This document shows, piece by piece, positions 6,168-10,626 of a DNA stretch of 10,626 nt (positions are counted from its first letter, which is position 1; the number at the start of each line of letters is the position of its first letter). A program made the translations under genes and the position numbers. The notes beneath the pieces were generated by a model that ran no database searches, was not told the origin of the DNA, and worked only from the letters and a program-made list of their open reading frames with translations. The stretch is from JABDBK01 sp964453575 (GTDB lineage: Bacteria > Pseudomonadota > Gammaproteobacteria > DSM-16500). The stretch lies in the NCBI GenBank assembly GCA_964453575.1, contig CAYVRW010000077.1, positions 1 to 10,626 on the forward strand, read 5' to 3'.

Positions 6168-8489
6168 ATGAAAAGAATGTTAATTAATGCAACTCACAAA
6201 GAAGAAGAGTTGCGAATCGCACTTGCAGATGGACAACGTCTTTATGATCTCATCATTGAATCCTCGGCACGTGAGCAAAAACAATCGAATATATACAAAG
6301 GCAAAATCACTCGTATAGAAAAAAGTCTTGAGGCAGCCTTTGTCGATTACGGCGAAGAGCGTCACGGCTTTTTACCTTTCAAAGAAGTGGCACGTTCTTG
6401 CTTCAAAAAAACTTACACTGATGCAGGCCGACGTCCTACTATCGACGAAGTGTTAGAAGAAGGACAAGAAATTATTGTCCAAATCGACAAAGAAGAGCGC
6501 GGCTCAAAAGGCGCAGCTTTAACGACTTTTATCTCTTTACCGGGTTCTTATTTGGTATTAATGCCCAATAATCCTCGCGCTGGCGGCATTTCCCGACGCA
6601 TTGAAGGTGATGAACGATCAGAGTTACGTGAAAATCTATCAGCATTACAATTACCTGATGGCATGGGTGTAATCGTCAGAACAGCAGGCAGCGGCCGCAA
6701 CCAAGACGAATTGCAATGGGATTTATCCATTTTACTCAGACATTGGGCTGCAATCGAAAACGTTGCGGAACAACATCCAGCACCTTTCCTTATTTACCAG
6801 GAAAGCAATGCTGTCATTCGTGCTGTTCGTGATTATTTACGTAAAGACATTGATGAAGTTTTAATTGATGAACCAGGTATTTATGAAGAAGTGGTGAAAC
6901 ATATCCGTCTTATTAGACCTGACTTTATTCATCGAGTAAAACTGTATAAAGACCCGACACCACTCTTTACCCGTTTTCAAATTGAAAGCCAAATTGAATC
7001 CGCATTCTTGCGTGAAGTAAGACTCCCTTCCGGTGGCTCTATCGTTATCGATCATACCGAAGCACTGGTCTCGATTGATATTAACTCCGCACGTTCAACC
7101 AAAGGCGGTGATATCGAAGAGACTGCGCTTACTACCAATCTTGAAGCAGCAGAAGAAATTGCGCGTCAATTGCGCTTACGTGACTCGGGCGGTCTTATTG
7201 TGATTGATTTTATAGATATGACACCTATCCGCAATCAACGTGAAGTGGAAGAGTGCATTAAAAATGCACTCTCGATGGACAGGGCTAGAGTTCAAGTGGG
7301 CCGTATTTCCCGATTTGGTTTACTTGAAATGTCACGTCAACGTTTACGGCCATCGCTGGGTGAATCCAGTCATATCAGTTGTCCGCGTTGTTTGGGCCAA
7401 GGAACCATACGTGGTATAGAATCCCTTGCGTTATCTATTATTCGTATCATCGAAGAACATACATTAAAAGAAAACACCGCTGAAGTAAGAGCTATTTTAC
7501 CTGTCGAAATTGCCTCGTTCTTATTAAATGAAAAACGGCAAGCCATCATAGACATCGAAAAACGACAAATGATTAAAGTCATTATCGTACCTAATCCTCA
7601 TATGACTACACCTCATTATGAAGTGGAACGTATACGTCTATCGGATATTTCCGAAAAAGATGAAAAAATAGCAAGCTATCAAATGCTTATTACTCCAGAA
7701 GCAGAACCTGCTGCACCTCAAGCTATTCAACGTGCTCATCAGGAACCTGTTATTAAAAGCATGAGCATGGACCAACCTATTATTCCACCTCTAGCGTCCA
7801 CAGCAAGTGCTGATAAATCTGAAGGATTGCTAAAACGGGTATTCAATTACCTGTTTGAGAAAAAAGCTAAAACACCTTCAGAAGTTCGCGCTGAATACAG
7901 TGAAAAACGCCGGCAAAGCTCTTCTCAGGCACCGCATCATCGTCATAAATCATCCCGTCCGCATCATAGACCAAGACATCACAAACGGCCTATGCATCGC
8001 AATGATCAAGATGCAAAACAAAAACCACGTTCTCATCATCATGCAGAACGCCATGAAACACGTGAAGGTCATGAAACACCATCACATAAACCAACACATC
8101 ACCATCAGCAGCATCACCAACAACATCACCATGCTGCAACTGATACAACCATCAAGCACACTGAACTAACTGTCATAAGTGATGTGCCAGCAAAAGAGTT
8201 TGTTGCAAAAGAAATCGCTAAACCTATCATGCCAGAAACTACGCATGATCATGGTATGGCAACTCCATCGGAAACACCTGCAACCCAATTGGCAAGTGAA
8301 CATGGAACTGAGAAAAAACCTCATCGTCATCATGGGAAACACAGACGTCATAAGCGTTTTTCCAAGCATAGACATCCTCACAGTAAACGCAGATCTGCTA
8401 GCGGTAATCATGAATTCCCGCGGCAATCCTCAGAAGGTGAAGATATTTATGCTACGCCTGCTAAAAAAGATGATGTGGTGAAGGAGTAA
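6168..8489 (+). CDS. rne: Ribonuclease E with short histidine-rich C-terminal tail
   Basis: RNase E is the essential endonuclease for rRNA and tRNA maturation and mRNA decay. The 773-residue protein is much shorter than E. coli's 1061. The catalytic half (about 1-500) is strongly conserved: S1 domain (about 37-125), 5'-sensor region, the DNase I-like domain with metal-binding Asp304 and Asp347, and the zinc-link CPRC at 405-408. Numbering is one above E. coli. SEGLLKRVFNYLFEKK (551-566) matches the amphipathic membrane-targeting helix. The rest is disordered: 589-655 holds 22 histidines among Arg, Lys and Gln, and 716-742 is a second His/Arg/Lys-rich patch with 8 histidines. I see no recognisable helicase-, enolase- or PNPase-binding motif. 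AAGG lies 6 nt before the ATG, and the MKRMLINAT start matches E. coli. The gene is divergent from rluC and ends at a strong terminator. Confidence 0.97.
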   Translation: MKRMLINATHKEEELRIALADGQRLYDLIIESSAREQKQSNIYKGKITRIEKSLEAAFVDYGEERHGFLPFKEVARSCFKKTYTDAGRRPTIDEVLEEGQEIIVQIDKEERGSKGAALTTFISLPGSYLVLMPNNPRAGGISRRIEGDERSELRENLSALQLPDGMGVIVRTAGSGRNQDELQWDLSILLRHWAAIENVAEQHPAPFLIYQESNAVIRAVRDYLRKDIDEVLIDEPGIYEEVVKHIRLIRPDFIHRVKLYKDPTPLFTRFQIESQIESAFLREVRLPSGGSIVIDHTEALVSIDINSARSTKGGDIEETALTTNLEAAEEIARQLRLRDSGGLIVIDFIDMTPIRNQREVEECIKNALSMDRARVQVGRISRFGLLEMSRQRLRPSLGESSHISCPRCLGQGTIRGIESLALSIIRIIEEHTLKENTAEVRAILPVEIASFLLNEKRQAIIDIEKRQMIKVIIVPNPHMTTPHYEVERIRLSDISEKDEKIASYQMLITPEAEPAAPQAIQRAHQEPVIKSMSMDQPIIPPLASTASADKSEGLLKRVFNYLFEKKAKTPSEVRAEYSEKRRQSSSQAPHHRHKSSRPHHRPRHHKRPMHRNDQDAKQKPRSHHHAERHETREGHETPSHKPTHHHQQHHQQHHHAATDTTIKHTELTVISDVPAKEFVAKEIAKPIMPETTHDHGMATPSETPATQLASEHGTEKKPHRHHGKHRRHKRFSKHRHPHSKRRSASGNHEFPRQSSEGEDIYATPAKKDDVVKE

Positions 8490-8506
8490 TATAAGTTTCT
8501 AGGAAC

Positions 8507-8545
8507 AAGGCCTTCGATTTTTTCTCGAAGGCCTTTTATTTTTGA
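8507..8545. terminator. Strong intrinsic terminator shared by rne and the convergent transglycosylase gene
   Basis: AAGGCCTTCGA (8507-8517) pairs perfectly with TCGAAGGCCTT (8525-8535) around a 7-nt loop, an 11-bp stem followed on the plus strand by TTATTTTT. This is a textbook rho-independent terminator for rne, 17 nt after its stop. On the minus strand the stem begins immediately after the transglycosylase stop (8536-8538), but the tail there (TTGTTCC) is weaker, so it should work best for rne. Confidence 0.93.
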
Positions 8546-9501
8546 CAAATCTTATCAGCCAAGTATTTAACGGTACCGGCATAATAAATAGAATTATTAT
8601 AACTTAATAGCACCTTAAAATTTGGATACACTAAATAAGCATCTCCACCATCGGGTCGAATGAGGGAAGCCTGTAAATTCAAATAAGGTAAGCTTTCTCC
8701 ATATGCAGTATGCACACCAAGATCGCGCCAAGCACTTACTGGTTTTGTAATAGCTGTTCCGATTAAATGCGTATCAAAATCCTCAGGCAGCATAACAGGA
8801 ATCATCACAGGCTCATCGTTATGCCAATTATTTTTTACGAGATAATTAGCTATGGATGCAAATACATCTGGATAACTAGTCCATATATCTTTGCGGCCGC
8901 ACATATCATAATCTACAGCATACTTAAACCAACTCGAAGGTAAAAACTGCGGTTGTCCAGTAGCACCTGCCCATTCGCCTTTAAATTGCTCTATGCTAAC
9001 CTGATGTTGATTAAGCATTTGTAATGCATAAAGTAACTCGCTGCGAAATTTAGCTTGTCTATTGGATTGATAGGCTAATGTTGCTAAGGATTTAATGACG
9101 GGAAATCTTCCCATATACCTTCCATAACTCGTTTCCATTCCCCATAAGGCAACAATATAACAAGCATTAACCTGATAATCACGAGCAACACTGCGTAACG
9201 TGGATTGATGTTTTTTATACTCTTTGCGTCCAATGAAGATTTTATAATTATCGGCACGCGTGATTTTATATTCTGGGTAAGTAATTCTATGTTCTGGTTG
9301 ATGATGACTAAAATGTTGTACACTTTGGTCCGGTGCTGAAATATTTGCAAATAATTGATCGAATAAGTTCGGATCTATTCCTTCTGCAACAGCTTCTTTT
9401 TTTAATTCACTAACCCATCTGTCCCAGCTGGGTTTGGCGTTAGCAGATAGTTGATATGAGAGTAAAAATAAAGCTAAGCTTAGAGTCAATATCGTTTTCA
9501 T
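8536..9501 (-). CDS. Secreted lytic murein transglycosylase, MltB/GH103 type
   Basis: Lytic transglycosylases cleave the MurNAc-GlcNAc bond of peptidoglycan, forming 1,6-anhydro ends, in the periplasm. The 321-residue protein begins with a signal peptide (Lys2, hydrophobic 4-16, likely cleavage after ANA at residue 22). There is no lipobox cysteine, so it is probably soluble rather than a lipoprotein like E. coli MltB. The GH103 (SLT_2) signatures are clear: ALWGMETSYG (118-127) with catalytic Glu123, and GEWAGATGQPQFLPSSW (175-191). The protein ends soon after the catalytic domain, without the C-terminal peptidoglycan-binding domain found in many relatives of this secreted subfamily. GGAG lies 6-7 nt before the ATG. 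The gene is convergent with rne and shares its terminator. The exact paralog name is uncertain. Confidence 0.92.
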   Translation of the reverse strand: MKTILTLSLALFLLSYQLSANAKPSWDRWVSELKKEAVAEGIDPNLFDQLFANISAPDQSVQHFSHHQPEHRITYPEYKITRADNYKIFIGRKEYKKHQSTLRSVARDYQVNACYIVALWGMETSYGRYMGRFPVIKSLATLAYQSNRQAKFRSELLYALQMLNQHQVSIEQFKGEWAGATGQPQFLPSSWFKYAVDYDMCGRKDIWTSYPDVFASIANYLVKNNWHNDEPVMIPVMLPEDFDTHLIGTAITKPVSAWRDLGVHTAYGESLPYLNLQASLIRPDGGDAYLVYPNFKVLLSYNNSIYYAGTVKYLADKICQK

Positions 9502-9636
9502 TATAACTCCGGTTTTTGTGTTCTTATTATTATATTATAAACCATCTTAAAGCATGGTATTTATGGTTCTTTAATACACTATTTGCAGGTAAATGTAAAC
9601 ATTTTATCTTTGTTATGGCCATGGATAAGCCTCAGG
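9502..9636. other. Short intergenic region with a TATAAT-rich promoter candidate
   Basis: On the minus strand two overlapping TATAAT hexamers lie about 25-40 nt upstream of the transglycosylase start (around 9525-9540), but no acceptable -35 is found 16-18 nt upstream. Next to them ACCAT (9541-9545) and ATGGT (9554-9558) form a 5-bp inverted repeat that would cover the spacer. I see no convincing terminator for the 9637-10404 gene here, so its transcript could run into the transglycosylase gene. Confidence 0.35.
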
Positions 9637-10404
9637 TCAAACACTCGGACCCGCTTTTGCTTTTTGTTCTTGCTCTACAATTTGTTTTGATTGTAATACA
9701 GCTAAATAATCAGTTAGCATTTTATGCAGTTCACCTGAGTTTTTGTTTTTTCCAAATGTTTCACTCGCCTCGTTATTCTGCTGTATAAGTGCCTTTACTC
9801 CCTCAATAAGATCCTCTTTCGAGCTAAACTTAGGTAGCTTTTCCTTATCTGTAATAAATGCTACAATATTATCAGTTCTTTTAGTAAATAATTCCGTGTC
9901 ATATTTTGTTTTTTCAGCAAAAGCATAAGAATCGAAAACAGCCTGTATTGCTTTTTTACATTCTTCAAAAGTACAACTAGGCTTGTCTTTAAATTCATTT
10001 ACTATAATCTTACTTACCTCAAAAATAAGATTTTTTAATATTTTATCTAAACTACCTGGTTTGAATGTATGCCCAGGTTTATCTAGGCCTTTTTGTCGTT
10101 CTTTACTATCTTCTATCTCTGTATAGTTAGCATTTGTTTTATACATTAATTTTATTTGTTGAAGTACATCAAATTTTGAAGGTGGTGCGCCAGTTTTCTT
10201 CATTACATTAATTTCATCTAAAGTGCCTTGAACTAAACCCAGTCTGCCTTCTAATAAATCAATGTTTCCATATTGGGCAACAGCAGCGCTTTTTATTGCA
10301 CCTGTTATTCCTTTCTTATAGGTATCTTGATATTTTTTTAATTCTTGCTCCCACATCTCCATAACATATTGATCTGCATATAACTTTTTAGATTTACTAA
10401 ACAT
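9637..10404 (-). CDS. Hypothetical lysine-rich helical protein, orphan
   Basis: I do not recognise this 255-residue protein. It is lysine- and glutamate-rich, with no signal peptide, no membrane segment, only two cysteines (Cys144, Cys149 in CTFEEC) and no enzymatic motif I can name. Long stretches look helical (12-45, 118-140, 147-166, 196-212, 225-248), with a Pro/Gly-containing region at 70-118 between them. It is likely real: AAGGAGG lies 4 nt before the ATG, and an extended -10 promoter sits about 35 nt upstream. The gene is visibly AT-richer (around 30-33% GC in sampled lines) than its neighbours (rne sampled near 45%), hinting at acquired or fast-evolving sequence. In a host-associated gammaproteobacterium a secreted effector is conceivable, but the C-terminus EQEQKAKAGPSV is not diagnostic, so no function is assigned. 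Confidence 0.75.
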   Translation of the reverse strand: MFSKSKKLYADQYVMEMWEQELKKYQDTYKKGITGAIKSAAVAQYGNIDLLEGRLGLVQGTLDEINVMKKTGAPPSKFDVLQQIKLMYKTNANYTEIEDSKERQKGLDKPGHTFKPGSLDKILKNLIFEVSKIIVNEFKDKPSCTFEECKKAIQAVFDSYAFAEKTKYDTELFTKRTDNIVAFITDKEKLPKFSSKEDLIEGVKALIQQNNEASETFGKNKNSGELHKMLTDYLAVLQSKQIVEQEQKAKAGPSV

Positions 10405-10437
10405 ACCCCCTCCTTCGCAATCATCTTGTATTTAATC

Positions 10438-10463
10438 ATTATAGCATGTTTAAAATTTGACAA
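10438..10463 (-). promoter_or_regulatory. Extended -10 promoter for the 9637-10404 gene
   Basis: On the minus strand TGCTATAAT (10438-10446) is a perfect extended -10 element. TTGTCA (10458-10463) would be a good -35 but is only 14 nt away, so the promoter probably relies on the extended -10. Transcription would start near 10431, giving a leader of about 27 nt with a strong ribosome site. A second TATAAT lies further upstream (around 10464-10469). Confidence 0.55.
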
Positions 10464-10540
10464 ATTATAGAGAAATCAATGCGTTACTTATAGCAACCTA
10501 CCTGATCCGCCCTAAAGAGCCAGTATCATAACCAACCCGT

Positions 10541-10626
10541 CGGGGGCCGCCGCGGGGGGGGGGGGGGGGGGGGGGGGCCGCGCGGGGAGCCCCCCCGCCC
10601 CGCCCGCGCGCGCGGGGGGGGGTGTT
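10541..10626. other. G/C homopolymer tract at the window end, probable sequencing artefact
   Basis: From about 10541 the sequence becomes almost pure G and C, including an unbroken run of 24 G (10554-10577) and later C, CG and G runs, in abrupt contrast to the AT-rich sequence just before. Poly-G of this kind is typical of two-colour Illumina chemistry when signal is lost, or of a misassembled contig end. I treat it as non-biological; the bases from about 10501 should be used with caution. Confidence 0.85.

Noticed and set aside
7855..8481. Alternative-frame plus- and minus-strand open stretches inside the 3' part of rne
   Set aside because: They arise from the low-complexity His/Arg-rich coding region. 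The rne frame continues through with the expected helix and a proper stop before a terminator.
9600..9636. Possible terminator after the 9637-10404 gene
   Set aside because: Only the 8-bp palindrome ATGGCCAT is seen, with no stable stem-loop and no adjacent T-run.
10457..10462. Consensus TTGACA on the plus strand
   Set aside because: No -10 element follows at 16-19 nt and there is no plus-strand gene downstream.
1..10626. CRISPR arrays, tRNA or rRNA genes, complete insertion sequences, prophage genes
   Set aside because: No regularly spaced repeats, cloverleaf-like segments, transposase or integrase motifs were seen on either strand.

Overview
The window reads as chromosome of an AT-leaning gammaproteobacterium, with roughly 40% GC in the conserved genes by eye. 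Two things point there. RNase E opens with the gammaproteobacterial MKRMLINAT start. The gene order is close to the Escherichia coli rne / rluC-yceD-rpmF-plsX-fabH-fabD-fabG block, with rne divergent from the rest. The maf (yceF) gene that sits beside yceD in E. coli is absent. Low GC, a short and strongly altered RNase E tail, and an orphan lysine-rich protein next to the block would fit an intracellular or host-associated lineage such as the Legionellales. That placement is inference and no single gene here proves it.

Layout. Positions 1-78 hold the 3' flank of fabG and a possible promoter for the next gene, expected to be acpP just outside the window. Positions 79-5575 are a tightly packed minus-strand cluster read right to left: rluC (23S rRNA pseudouridine synthase), yceD (DUF177), rpmF (ribosomal protein L32), plsX, fabH, fabD, fabG. 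Gaps within yceD-fabG are about 4-28 nt, and the fabG ribosome binding site is built on the fabD stop codon, so this is very likely one operon linking ribosome maturation to fatty-acid and phospholipid synthesis. Positions 5576-6167 are a 592-nt divergent intergenic region dense in dyad symmetry. Rne (6168-8489, plus strand) follows and faces a lytic transglycosylase gene (8536-9501, minus strand) across one shared hairpin terminator. An unrecognised, AT-richer 255-residue gene lies at 9637-10404. The last ~90 bases are an extreme G/C homopolymer that looks like an assembly artefact at a contig end.

How the genes work together. PlsX links acyl-ACP to phosphatidic acid synthesis. FabD makes malonyl-ACP, FabH makes the first condensation and FabG makes the first reduction of each elongation cycle. 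RpmF, YceD and RluC belong to 50S subunit assembly and modification. RNase E matures rRNA and tRNA and turns over mRNA.

The parts most worth a second look are non-coding. A 143-nt near-palindrome (5996-6138) ends 29 nt before the rne start and is predicted to lie in its leader. A second segment (about 5691-5814) is bounded by inverted repeats and resembles a small mobile-element remnant. A perfect 16-bp palindrome (5945-5960) sits at the likely rne transcription start. In the proteins, the RNase E tail has replaced the usual arginine-rich region with a strikingly histidine-rich one while keeping the membrane-anchoring helix, and L32 carries an acidic C-terminal extension.
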